Below, one piece after another: positions 35,700 through 48,069 of a stretch of DNA of 64,000 nucleotides (positions within the stretch are counted from its first letter, which is position 1; each line of letters opens with the position of its first letter). The DNA comes from Theobroma cacao. Taxonomy: Eukaryota > Streptophyta > Magnoliopsida > Malvales > Malvaceae. Under the pieces are notes generated by a model. That model worked only from the letters and a program-made list of their open reading frames with translations, was not told the DNA's origin and made no database searches. Made by a program: the position numbers and the translations under genes. Location: assembly GCF_000208745.1 (NCBI RefSeq), contig NC_030858.1, forward strand, positions 13,301,513-13,365,512, read 5' to 3'.

Positions 35700-36868
35700 A
35701 ATGTTTAATAGCAATATATAAAATTTTGATTAATATCCAATGAAGGAATTTTACTAGAAATATTTAGAGATTATTTCAAATTAATTTTCTTAGGGTGAAG
35801 AATAATTTATAGGGCTTCATCAGAGTGTTAGAGAGTTTCCTAAAATTTAAATTCAATATCGAAATCAATTCAAATAATTATAAGTAATTAAACAAAGTGT
35901 TAAATTTATATCAAAGCTGGTCAAAATCCATGTCAAGGTTGAAGTACTACACCAAAAGTTGAGAAAACAAGGCAGAATAGTGAAAGTCGCGACGTTCAAG
36001 GAATTTTTCAAAAATGAAAATCTTACAGGATTTTGGAAGTTAGGGCTTTTAGAGGCTATTTAAAGGGCCTTTTCAAAGGTTTCTGAAAAGAGGACTGCAA
36101 GCAACTATTCTAGAGAAAAAAAGCAAAAAATAAAGCAAGAAAGTAAGAGAAATTGAGATAAAATCACGATCAAAGGCTTTAATCATTAGTTTCTTTCTCT
36201 ACTTTTGTATTTCTCTTATTTTCTTGGACTTGGATTAATGGCTAATTTTCTTTGGATGATGTTTTATTTAGATATTATGAACTAATTTGCTTGTCGAGGA
36301 TTGTGGCAAATTTCAACATGTAATCTTAATATTAGTTTCTCTTTTATTTACTATGAATGGGTATAGTTTTGCTTATTCAAATTTGTTCTTAATGCTTTTT
36401 ATTGTCTAGCCAACAATTAAATGATCTGTTAATCTAGGTGAAACTCGATAGAGAGATTGTAAATTGGACTAAAATTTGATTAATGTATGTTCACATCACT
36501 TAGGTGATCTAATTCGCGATCAAGGTAGACATACGTCAATTGTCATACATAGCCAAATTAGAACACTAGCTTAATAAACCTTAGTTAATTGATTACTATA
36601 GACATACAATGACCCAATTAAGTAAGGTATTTGTGCAAACATCTTGATGGACACTTGTACATAGCTTTGGATTCTAAGTTAGCAAAACCACCAATGAATG
36701 TAAATAACAAGAGAAACTGAAATCAGATGAAGCGTCGAATGAATCCATAATCTTAGGTTTTAATCTACTGCCTTTTTCAAGTGAATTTTTAGTTTTTGTT
36801 AATTAATTTAGTGTTTGTTATAATTTAGTTTCAATTAATATTTTAAAAAATTTAGTTACTTGAATAAG
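35700..36868 (+). mobile_element. Diverged Athila/Tat-type LTR, left part
   Basis: The reverse complement aligns by eye with the LTR at 36877-38316. Shared blocks in order are 'acctaagattatgg', 'cttcatctgat', 'gtatgtcta', 'gtctacc', 'cacctaa' and 'agcattaagaa'. It is therefore an old related LTR in the opposite (+) orientation. It is interrupted at 36868 by the younger element and continues at 43045-43165. Confidence 0.6.
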
Positions 36869-36876
36869 ATTAGTGT

Positions 36877-38316
36877 TGTTGATTTCTCATACAAGTGCAC
36901 GTATCGTTAACAAGTAATATAGTAATGAAGTAGAGTATCGTTCCCACAGATAATTTTTTAACTCTTACTGTTAACTACTAAAATTATAACACTCTAATTT
37001 TATCCAAACAATTAAAATAAAAAAAAATTAAAACTAATAAACTAAAACTAAAATTAAATAGTAAATAAAACTCATTTTAACTACCAGACCTAAGATTATA
37101 ATATCCCTCAATACTTCATCTGATTATTATCTCTCTCTATTAACTCAGTTTAATGGATTAAATTGCTAACCTAGAGTCCTAAATTATTTATAAGTCTCTG
37201 TCGAGTTTCTCATAAAAATACCTCCCCCAATTAATTTACTATATGTCTATGCAAATTAAATTGAAGAAATATTCATTAAGTTTGTACTCTAATTTTAGCT
37301 ACGTATGGCTTATAGGTGTACGTCTACCCTATATGCAAATCAAACCACCTAATCATCTAAGTGTATTCAATTATACACTATTTTATTCAAGGTCTACCTA
37401 ATTCTCCTTCGTCAAGGTTTAACCTAGGTTTCCAATTCAATCTAATTGGTGATCAGGCAATTAGAAGCATTAAGAATAGAATAAAATAAACAACTTAAAT
37501 CTATCAAACATAAGTAAAAGAGAGATCCATCAAGTCACACATTATCATCGAATAAAGTTTAAACAATAAAAACAAACTCAGAAAAAAAATTAATCAAAAA
37601 GAATAAACTCAAGAATTATAATCTTGATCTTTTAAGTCTTCTTGAATCCTTCAAAATCTTCTCAGCTTCAATGACTTTGTGGCTTGACTCAGCTTTCAAT
37701 CTGGTGTTTTTCTTCCCTCCTCAAGTCTTCCGAATGGTTGTTTTTATAGGCTTTGAAGTCAAGATAAGTTGGGTGAAGAAAGAAGTCAATTTTAGCTGGG
37801 ATTTCCTTATCAGACTATGTAAGTCACAGCTTTGCCCAATTAATTAACAGAAATCATAATTGCTCTAGGATTGCTACAGTATGTCAAATTTGACAAGATA
37901 TTTGACCATCTTATAAATCGAAATGAGTAAAGTGGTAAACATAAAAGTTGTATATTTTTCTCTTATCTTTCCAATGGTCTAAGAATCGCTTCATTTGGAG
38001 CTCTGTAGAGAACATTATGACCAAAATACCAAAACATATGTAGTGTAAGTCTGCACCTTGAAATTGCTCTCCTTCTTCCATTAAAATTCTTCTTTCATCA
38101 AACACTTACAAAAGCACAAATAAATCAATAACAACTTATCTTAACCACATTAACACCAAATTAAATATAAAATTAACCACGATTAGATTGACTCACCTAA
38201 AATAACTAAATTCAAATAATTAAATAAAATCTACCAATCTCTATGCATTACTACAAAAACTAAGCCAAATTATTATCAAAATTAAGCTCAAATAACTCTA
38301 TATTATAGAGTTATCA
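36877..38316 (-). repeat. 3' LTR of the Athila/Tat-type element
   Basis: 1440 bp, starting on - with TGATAACTCTATAATATAGA, itself an inverted repeat, and ending CAACA. Compared with the other LTR it lacks about 60 bp near 37527, the stretch that contains TAATCTTAGATTAAAAATTT at 42190-42250. Confidence 0.9.
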
Positions 38317-40439
38317 CACCCCTAAACTTAATATTTTGCTAGTCCCCGAGCAAAACATAAAAAAGAACCTAACTTACAAAAATCAAATTCAGTTAATGAA
38401 AACTAAAATAAATATAGTTATTACTACTACTACTACTACTAAAGATAAAGTGCACCAACTCAATGAGTCTTTTATAATTTCCTCAAAAGTATGTCTATCA
38501 ATTATTAACCTAAGGAAAATATAAGCATCATTTAAATTCATGCTTCAATTCTAATGCAAGCACATTCTCGAATGGATTTCCATGTGTGTGTGCAATCTTT
38601 TACCAAGAATATCATGATATCCGGACAAGTTTATGCCAACACAAATTTCATATTAGTACTAGATTTCCATAGGTTTACTTTTCATCTCTCTCTCCACTAA
38701 TGTAGATCAATCCAAAGCTAGGGATCAATAGGATTTTTTAAAGCTTGTAATGTATGGCTAGGGTCAAAGTATGATAAAGGATATTAATGTGGCTTAAATC
38801 ACCCTAAGCACATAATTATTCTAGGACCTACACATAGAGCTCTATTTTCCTTCTCCTAATACACATTTTCTTGCATTCAACACACTTTTTTTTTTCACAA
38901 TTTCATAATTTCACACCCCCAAACTTATTTTCTTTGTATTGTAGGTAGTGGAGTTATTTTTCATATTTTGAACTTTTTTTTTTTTTTTTTTACAACAACA
39001 TCACCTTTCAACATTTAGCTCAATTTATATTTCCCAAAACAACATACATGCTTAGGAGTGAGGGTTGCAAAATTGAAAATTTTATTTTAAGGTTATGCTT
39101 AATTATTACGTAGTTAAACAAAGAAAAGGGAAATTAGGCTCAAAAGGGGAATACTAGGGATAAAAATTTAACAAGGTTGGCTTTTTAGGCTCAAACGGTC
39201 CAAAGATGGCCTAAATCATGTCCTTAACTAAGTATTGCCTAGGATTTTGCCTCGAGAGAAAATCAAGTAAATTCTAGAATTCATGACATAATCTAAAATT
39301 CACATCAATATAAACCTTCTCTAGATATTCAAAATAATTCAAAGTAAACGATATAGTGCTCAAAATTGTGGAAATCACATCCTAACAATGATACTTAATA
39401 AAAAATTTATCATGAATCCAAACAAAAACCTTATTCACCAGAAGCTAACAATTTAAGACAACTAGTTATCATCATTGGATAAAAAAAATCATTGAAAAAA
39501 ATTGGCACAACTTTACTTCTAGATTCCTAAGGTTCAACAAGAAATAAATTCATTTACCAACTAATCTTAAATTATTTATAAATACACATGCAAATAAAAT
39601 CTAAAACTTCCATAGAATATTCATCACCAAAAAAATAAATTCACCCCTCTAAACTTAAACTAAACATTATCCTCAATGTTAGAAAAAATAAAGAAAAGGT
39701 AAAGAATACTCCCCTGATGATTGGATGAATTTTTGAAAAGCTCTAATCCTTTTCCTTATTGTTATCTTCCTCATTCTCACTTTTTAGGAGGAATTTTTTA
39801 CGACAAAAAGAAAATAAATAAATAATTAATTAATGTAGAGAAATAAAATACATAATAAATGAAAATAATATGAAAAGAAAATAAATAAAGAAAAATGTTT
39901 TTTGTTTGTTGGGTAATGGGTAAATGGGTAATGGATAGCCCAAATAAGAAAAGGAATTGGGTTTGGTTAGTGGGCTGCCCAATGGAGGGTGGTGGGTAGT
40001 GGGCTGCCACTTAGGGGGGCCGTGGCCTACCCTATGTGGGAGCCACGGCCCACATACAAATGCCCCCCCCCCCCCCTCTTTTTTTTTGCGGAGCCGCGGC
40101 TCCGAGCTTGGTGAGTCGCGGCTCACGTTGTTTACAACCCATGAAGCTGGGACTTCCCATAGTGGGAGCAACAACTTACCACTTTTTTTTAAACTTTTTT
40201 ATTTTTTGGAAAAAAAAAATTTGAATTTTTTTTTGAAATATTTTTTTGACATGAAATTTTTTTTGAAAATTTTTTTGAAATATATTTTTTTCTTGAATTT
40301 TTTTTTGAATTTTTTTTACATGAACTTGCACAAATAAAAGAGAGCGTTAATAATTTAATAATTAAATAAATAAAAATAAAAGAAAATAAAANGCGTTTCT
40401 TTATAGTCACTAGCTTGACTTTGGTTGAGGTTTGAGTTT
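38317..40439 (-). other. Non-coding interior of the Athila/Tat-type element
   Basis: The polypurine tract lies at 38317-38326. The rest has no RT or integrase. It holds T-runs (38968-38990, 40185-40320), a C-run (40063-40076) next to a GC-rich palindrome cluster (40010-40125) and one undetermined base at 40392. Open frames across the homopolymer runs are composition artefacts. Confidence 0.6.
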
Positions 40440-41412
40440 GCATGGAAAAAGCTTGAGGTATGAAAGTAGCCTTCTCCTAAGATGAGGTTGTAGTGCCTTT
40501 AACTCAAGATTTGATACTTGCTTAACCCAAGGTGGTGGAATAGGCTGACTTTTGTCTAACTTCTCAAATTAAGTTCTTCTTGGATAATGCTCTTTTGGTG
40601 TAGCCTTCAAAACATTTGTAACATTTGTGAGTTCTTCATTCTGGTCCTTTATTGTTGCATCGTGAACCAAACAAGCTTCAAGGAGTTTCTTTGAATTTTC
40701 CATATCAACAGCCTCTAGGTAACTTATCAATTGTATCTAGGAAAAATAATGGGAGGCACATATGGCTTGACTTGTGGTGATGTAGATATTTTCTCTTCTT
40801 GCTTAATTTCTTCATCATGAACTTGATTGCTGAAAGTATTTCCTTGATCTACTTTATCTCCATCATCTTGAAGTCTATTATTGATGGCATTAGCTAGTTA
40901 ACCCATTAGTGTCTCAAGATTTCAGATTGATTCTGCCTAACTTTGAATGATGGCATCAATCCTTGTCATGAAAGCATCTATTTTTGTCATGAATTGTATG
41001 AACATATCCTTCATTGAAGGCTTTTTCTCTAGCATAAGAGCTCTAACTTGTGACTGAAAATCATTATAGAAAACAGGCTGTGATGAATATGTAGGACCAT
41101 GATCATTACTCTATAAAAATTTTCGTGATTCAATCTTGAATTGTAATTGTTGGAGTATGACTTATTTTGTTGCCCATCAAAGCTTCCATCAAATTGCATT
41201 GATTCATAATATGCTGGACAACAATCACTTGAATGCCTATCTCCACAAAACTCGCATGTAACCAAAGCACTTCGAAAAGCATTATCACCCCAAGCATTAA
41301 TTTTCTGAGACAAAGCATCTACTTGGGTGGCTAAATCACTGATTGCATCCAATGCATAATCACTAGCAACCCTCCTAGGCACAAATTGTTCAGATGGCCA
41401 GAAATAGTTCAT
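40440..41412 (-). pseudogene. Gag and pre-RT remnant, Athila/Tat type
   Basis: On -, from the primer-site side: ALDAISDLATQVDALSQKIN, then the zinc knuckle CEFCGDRHSSDCC (about 41257-41219), then NLETLMG*LANAINNR, KPYVPPIIFP, and finally PPPWVKQVSNLELKALQPHL (about 40560-40490). These are standard successive landmarks of Athila/Tat gag and the gag-pol junction. Stops and frameshifts interrupt it and nothing of the reverse transcriptase follows. Confidence 0.8.
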
Positions 41413-41509
41413 CACCTCAATCAAAAGTATCTGAAAATAAAAAGAAAAGTTTGCAGTAAGATTAGGAATGCTTGGTATTAATATTAACAAGAAAGAATTA
41501 AAAATCAAT

Positions 41510-41527
41510 TCCCTGGCAACGGTGCCA
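41510..41527 (-). other. Primer-binding site, tRNA-Asp type
   Basis: On - it reads TGGCACCGTTGCCAGGGA, close to the complement of the plant tRNA-Asp 3' end (TGGCGCCGTTGCCGGGGA). tRNA-Asp priming is typical for Athila-like elements. It lies nine bases from the end of the 5' LTR. Confidence 0.85.
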
Positions 41528-41536
41528 AAAACTTCT

Positions 41537-43039
41537 TGTTGATTTCTCACGCAAGTGCACTTATCGTTAACAAGTAATATAGTAATGAAGTAGAGTATCA
41601 CTCCAACAGAGAATTGTTTAATTCTTATTGTTAACTACTAAAATTATAACACCCTAATTTTATCCAAACAATTAAAATAAAAAAGAAAAATTAAAACTAA
41701 TAAACTAAAACTAAAATTAAATAATAAATAAAACTCACTTTAACTACCAAGCCTAAGATTATAATATCCCTCAATACTTCATTTGATTATTATCTCTCTC
41801 TCTTAACTCAGTTTAATTGATTAAATTGCTAACCTAGAGTCCTAAATTATTTATAAGTCTCTGTCGAGTTTCTCATAAAAATACCTCTCCCAATTAATTT
41901 ATTATATGTCTATGCAAATTAAATTGAAGAAAGATTCATTAAGTTTGTGCTCTAATTTTGGCTACGTATGGCTTATAGGTGTATGTCTACCCTATGTGCA
42001 AATCAAACCACCTAATCATCTAAGTGTATTCAATCATACGTTATTTTATTCAAGGTCTACCTAAATCTCCTTCGTCAAGGTTTAACCTAGGTTTCCAATT
42101 CAATCTAATTGGTGATCAAGCAATTAGAAGCATGAAGAACAGAATAAAATAAACAACTTAAATCTATCAAACATAAGTAAAATAGAGATAAATAAATCAG
42201 ACTATATATTGAGTTCAATCATAATCTTAGATTAAAAATTTAGTTCCCCATCAAGTCACACATTATCATCAAATAAAGTTTAAACAATAAAAACAAACTC
42301 AGAAAAAAAAATTAATCAAAAAGAATAAACTCAAGAATTATAATCTTGATCTTCTAAGTCTTCTTGAATCCTTCAAAATCTTCTCAGCTTCAATGACTTT
42401 GTGGCTTGACTCTTCGCTTTCAATTTGACGTTTTTCTTCCCTCCTCAAGGCCTCCGAATGGTTGTTTTTATAGGCTTTGAAGTCAGGCTAAGTTGGGTGA
42501 AGAAAGAAGTCAATTTCAGCTAGGATTTCCTTATCAGACCATGTAAGTCGCAGCTTTGCCTAATTAATTAACAGAAATCATAATTGCTCGAGGACTGCTA
42601 CAGTATGTCAAATTTGACAAGATTTTTGACCATCTTTAAAACTGAACTAGGTGAAGTGATAAACATTAAAGTTGTATATTTTTCTCTTATCTTTTTAATG
42701 GTTTAAGAATCGCTTCATTTGGAGCTCTCTAAAGAAAGTTATGACCGAAATATCGAAATATATGCAGTGCAAATCTACACCTCGAAATTGCTCTCCTTCT
42801 TCCATTAAAATTCTTCTTTCATCAAACACCTATAAAAGTACACATAAATCAATAACAACCTATCTTAACCACATTAACACCAACTTAAACATAAAATTAA
42901 CCATGATTAGATTGACTCACCTAAAATAATAAATTAAAATAATTAAATAAAATCTACCAATTTCTATGTTTTACTACAAAAACTAAGCCAAATTATTAGC
43001 AAAATTAAGCTCAAATAACTCTACATTATAGAGTTATCA
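41537..43039 (-). repeat. 5' LTR of the Athila/Tat-type element
   Basis: 1503 bp, highly similar to 36877-38316 along its whole length apart from the ~60-bp block present only here (about 42190-42250). A third copy of this LTR lies at 62922-63777. Confidence 0.9.
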
Positions 43040-43044
43040 ATTAG

Positions 43045-43165
43045 TTTTTCATAATTTTATTACTTAGTGAAGATTTAGGAACAAATCTCTATAAGATAAA
43101 ATTCTAGACTTACTGTCTATATTACTTGTTCAATATGTATACTTACATGTACAAAATTGACAACA
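43045..43165 (+). mobile_element. Diverged Athila/Tat-type LTR, right end
   Basis: It continues 35700-36868 after the inserted element. 'ctatattacttgttcaatat' and the final ..ACAAAATTGACAACA match the last ~100 bases of the related LTR (read in the opposite orientation). The gypsy protease region begins immediately after it. Confidence 0.55.
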
Positions 43166-44609
43166 AACATGGAAAGCCTTTGATTGTGAATACTCTTTTA
43201 GAGGAAGTGTTCATTGCAACATATGTGTACAAGTTCAGTGTTGCCCGTTTTAAAGACAAGGACACCTTAGCAAACTTGACGTTGTTGTTGATTTTGGATT
43301 TCAATGTAATCATGAGGATGGACTGGTTAGTGTCCTGTTATGCATAGGTAAAATGCTATCGTAAACTAGTGAACTTTAAATTTTCAGGAGAATCCTCATT
43401 TGTGATATATAGACATAACAGTCATTAGTATGTGGAAGTTATGTCAAGTATGGATGCTAGACAAATGTTAGGGCAAGAAGGCCAAGGACATCTAGCGATG
43501 ATGGGAGACGTCTCGGTGGATGAACAGAGTTTGGATTCTGTACTAGTAGTAAATGAGTATTTTGATGTTTTTTCAGATGAATTGCCCGGATTGCCTCCCG
43601 AGTGAAAGATTGAATTTTTCATTGATTGAATTTTGAAGATAGGGCCAATATCTACACCTCTATATTGAAAGGCTCTAGCTGAGTTAAGCGAACTTAAGAA
43701 GCAATTGGAGGATTTGTTGAACAAGGGCTTTATTAACTTGAATGTTTCACCTTGGAGAGCTCGGGTACTATTTGTGAAAAAGAAGGATCGTAGCTTTCAA
43801 TTATGTATCAACTACCAGCAACTCAATAAAATGAAAATAAAGAGTAAATATCCACTCTCGAGAATAGATGATTTATTCGATCAATTGCAAAATGTAGTGT
43901 GCTTTTACAAGATTGATTTACCCTCGGGGTATCACCAGTTGAAAATTTGAGAGAGTGATATACCCAAGACACAGTTCCACACATACTATGGGCATTATAA
44001 ATTCTAAGTGATGTCGTTTGGACTCACTAACGTCCCTGCAGCTTTTATGGACTTGATGAACAAGGTTTTCTAGGCATATTTGGATAGATTTGTGGTTGTA
44101 TTTATGAATGACATCTTGGAGTATTACAAGAGCCCGAAAAAGCATGTGTATCACTTGAGGATTGTGCTACAAATGCTTAGAGAGCATCGATTGTAAGTTA
44201 AGTTTAAGAAATGTGAATTCTAGTTGAATAAAGTCAGTTTCTTGGGACACCTTGTGTTTGAGGAATGAGTGTAAGTCTATCCTAATAAAATAAAAACTGT
44301 GGAGAATTGGTCGAGGCCCATGTTTGTAATAGAGATTAGAAGTTTTCTAGGTTTAGTCGGATATTACAGACGATTTGTACAAGACTTCTCCATGATCGCC
44401 TCCCCTTTGACAAAATTAACTCAAACAAAAAGTTAAATTTGATTGGTATGATGCATGTGAAGATACTTTTTAGAGGCTTAAAGCCTTTTTCACTTTGACG
44501 CCCATGTTGAGCCTACCGTGTGGATCTAGAGGCTATACCATGAACTACGATGCATCATGAATTGGATTAGGCTACATACTGATGCAACACAAGAGAGTTA
44601 TAGCTTATG
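43166..44609 (+). pseudogene. Tekay/Del-type Ty3/gypsy pol, part 1 (protease, RT, RNase H start)
   Basis: In order: the end of the protease (LILDFNVIMRMDWLVSCYA, about 43290-43347), the linker NEYFDVFSDELPGLPPE, then reverse transcriptase from [20 protein letters not shown] through [14 protein letters not shown] and [10 protein letters not shown] to FVVVFMNDILEYYKS. RNase H starts with LTKLTQTK and MQHKRVIAYV. The catalytic FxDD box reads FMND, so one Asp is lost. About a dozen stops are visible, many where Arg, Gln or Trp is expected. Gag is absent: the copy begins at the end of a foreign LTR. The frame continues at 55343 after a nested insertion. Confidence 0.9.
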
Positions 44610-47600
44610 TGTCACGACCCAAAACTCCCCATCGAGCCCATAACAACCGCCGCGAGGCCTCGACAAACATTCTTCACCCTGAATGTCGATCGAAACCTCG
44701 CAAGGCTCTCGTATCAGCTTTCGCACTTCCTCGGTGAGCAATAGTTATCAAATATCAAAATTCGAAGGATTACAAATCATTTCCAAATCAAAACATAACA
44801 TATTGTTTTGTGGCTCATAAAGGCATTTTCGTCATTTTTTTTTCAAAAATCTCAAAACTTGCTAAAAATGTAGTAGGTAAGAGAAAATATATATTTAATG
44901 ATTTAAAAACAAATTAAGTATCTAAAACATTAATTTGAAGTGAAAATTTGACCATTTGAATATAATAAAAATATTCAATAACATAAATTATTTTCTTGTA
45001 AAATAATTTTCATAAAACTATCGATACATAATTCTTATAGCGTAAAAGTTAATTATATTCATATATCCTATAAAGCAAATAACCAAAGCATAAAATTTCT
45101 TTTATAGTGACACGTGGGCCCACATCTAACCAAAATGCATCGAAAACTGGAAACCTACAGCTTTTACCGATTCGAGTCCAAATGAAGGTCCTTGTCAAAG
45201 TAAGCTCACTATGAAATTTCTCGAGCCCGAAATGTGAGGAAATGAGGGTGGTGAGATTATAAAATCTCAGTGAGTAAACAGATATCATCTAAACTATCTA
45301 AAGTCGAGTAAATGGAGACAATTGAAATAAGTCATCATATTGTAATTTCATTACCTTTCAACTCATTTCAACCAAATAAAATCAATCCATATAAATTGAG
45401 TAATCAACTTGGCTTATGAATTTCTTAAAACTTTGGCTCGTGCCAAAACTCATACTCGGTGATACCTTGCGCAGGGCATCCAACCAAGTCTGCCAAGGCT
45501 GTTAAAATTTTTGTATACACTTAAAATATATTTTTAGTTTGAGAAAAATACAGTTGTTCCTTGGCATTGGCTGAGTTCCCCTTCACGTGGTGGTTTGGCG
45601 TGAAGTGAACCCTAAGCTTTACCCCAGGAGATACCCTACGCGCCTCTCCGTTCGAGGTAAGAATATAATGGAGTTTACCGTGCCCCTCTAATAGGCTGGT
45701 CCACGGAACCCCCTCTACAATGAATAATTAAAATATACTCCACCAATCAATAAAATTCATCCTAGTATGACATGGCAATTTATCGCAACCTAGCCTCTCA
45801 AGGCTGAATACTCAGTACAAATAATTCTAACACCAAAATCAGTTTAGCCATTCATGCTCATATATTGTCATAAGCCATTCAATTTAAAACCATAAATTTA
45901 CAACACAAGCAGACAGTCTCCAATTACTCTATTTTCAAAACTAGTATTCGATTTTTTCAGAAAATTTATAAAATCATTTTATAAAATCGTAATTCTCCTA
46001 AAACATAGCAATTTACCATTTAAACCCATTTTCCATAAAATCACACAATTGTATAAAACTACTCTAGATAATTAAGATGATAATAAGTTTACTCACAGTT
46101 TTAAGAGTCGATGTACTCCTAATCCCACTCTCCAAGCACAATCTCTGTACTTTTATTAGTGTACTTTGCTCACCACCTATCCACAATGTACAATACATAA
46201 TTCACTACACCAATGCTTGACCATTATAAAATCAATTCAGGCTTGGTATATATGCATGATATGATATACAACTTATCCGATTACCGCTTATATGCGTTAC
46301 TGACCTAATTCGACTTATTATCTCCAATTTAACTCCAAATCAATTCTTCTCACTTTCTACACTCCAATTATACTTAAATTACCTTAGTGACTGTGAATGA
46401 GATTCAATTTATCAATTTCGATAGTAAATTACGAAAATACCCCCAGTGGGTAAAAATTCATATTTTTGTTTCGAAAATTTTCATTATTTTTCTAGGCTCA
46501 TAATTCATCATTATTCATCATAATTCCTCAAATAAACATCAGGATCATCAGCCAATGTTCTCCTAGAAAATTCAGCCAATAATGGTAATGGAGAAAAATA
46601 AATTCTTTTCTTGTTATTTTGTTCCTAAATATGGTAAACTAACTAAAAACACTAACATAACTTAAAATAAAATTAATCTAACAACTTTCTCTCTCCTAAC
46701 CCATTTGATCAGCCATCAATTCATCATGAAAACATGTAATTTAATCATGAAAAATAAGGAGAAATGCTTGGGAATAAGAAAACTCAAGCTTAATAGAAAA
46801 AATCTCACCTTTTTCACTTAATTTCCTTGAAAATTCACACTTTTTCTTTGATTTTCTCTCTCTAGGGTTTTGTTTTTTCCTTTCTCTCTCTTGTTTCTTG
46901 CTTGGCCGAATGTTGAAGAAGAAGAATGGGTGGGCTGATTTTTTTTATGCCTTTTTATTGTTTAATGAAATAATATTATTTTATTCATATTTTAAATATT
47001 TTATTAATTCATTTTTTTTTTCTAGCCATCCACTTGTCCTATTTTTTTCACCATGCATTCCCTTTGACTTATCCAAGTCTTAAGTGAAATTTCCAGATTT
47101 TTCCAAAGTTTTGGTGGAGCAAATTTTTCAAAATTACACTTTTGCCCCCGAACTTTTCAAAAATTACATTTTTACCCCAAAAATTGAAAATTTTCCATAA
47201 TGCATAATTTTCACTCCTCATACTCATTTCACACTCCAAATAATTAAATTTGATCAAAATCCTTTCAAAAAATTAAATTTTCGATTTCGAATGGTAAAAT
47301 TACCATTTTACCCTTTTACTCCAAATTATACCGAAATTAAAATTTTTCACTTCTAAACCTCAAATCTTACTCCAATAAGTCAAATGGGGCCAAAAATCTT
47401 TTCTAAAAATTTCCATTTTGTCCCCAGGTGGCAAATGACCATTTTGCCCCTAGATAGCGAAAATTCCAATTTGACTCCAAATTGATCCTCGAACTCCGAA
47501 TCACCATATTAACCCATTCTGGGACTTTAAAATTCTTAATTTCATTGTAAATTCTCTATTTGATCTAGTTCGAGGCTTAAATCAACTTTATTGTACCTCT

Positions 47601-48069
47601 AGGTACAATACCGACTTTTGTAAATTTTTCAAGACTCTCTTAGCATGTAAACATGCTATCCACCACATGTATGTCATCACAAATATTTCTGTAGAGTCGG
47701 GCTTGTCATCTTCTCCCCCACTTGGATCAACCATATGATCCTCCTTCTTGATTGACTTCGACATCCGGCTAAATATTAATATTTTAATATTATTTTATTA
47801 ATAAAATATTATTTTATTCTAAAAATTTTATCTTGTCTCCTTGGTACCAAAAATACCTTATTATGCCTCACTTGACTTCCAAATCGCCTTTTATCTCACA
47901 AATTCTCCTCCGATAAAATTATTATTATTTTATTATTATTTTCTCACTTGCGAAACATTTTATCCTAAACTACTCCTTTCGTCTTTTATCACTTCTAAAC
48001 ATTTTAATTGACCTCAATTTGCATTCGATCAACTTTATTTATCACCATATCAAAGTATGGGGTATTTCA
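44610..48069 (-). repeat. 3' LTR of the giant-LTR element
   Basis: 3460 bp. On - it starts TGAAATACCCCATAC after the purine tract and ends CGGGTCGTGACA-like. It contains an internal second purine tract (47709-47724). The block 46915-47320 differs completely from the corresponding block of the 5' LTR. Confidence 0.92.

Larger units (their letters stand above)
36874..43039 (-). mobile_element. Non-autonomous Athila/Tat-type LTR retrotransposon (6.2 kb)
   Basis: Two LTRs of the same family (36877-38316, 41537-43039) flank a 3.2-kb interior. On -, the 5' LTR ends ..GAGAAATCAACA and is followed nine bases later by a tRNA-Asp-type primer site. The 3' LTR starts TGATAACTC right after the purine tract TTTAGGGGTG. 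The flanking ATTAG (36869-36873 and 43040-43044) is a likely target duplication, with three extra bases (TGT) at the left edge. Only a gag/pre-RT remnant is coding; RT, RNase H and integrase are absent. It is inserted in the diverged LTR 35700-43165 in the opposite orientation. Confidence 0.85.

Noticed and set aside
39957..40337. Open frames on both strands across the C-run and T-runs
   Set aside because: Homopolymer-driven (poly-Phe, poly-Lys, poly-Pro) and without any domain; non-coding interior of the Athila/Tat-type element.
41510..41527. tRNA gene fragment
   Set aside because: It is only the 18-nt complement of a tRNA 3' end next to an LTR, i.e. a primer-binding site; no cloverleaf surrounds it. 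The same applies to 29940-29957 and 51668-51683.
44610..48069. Possible host gene between the gypsy halves
   Set aside because: Near-identical sequence recurs at 51692-55337 with TG..CA ends and a target duplication; it is an LTR.
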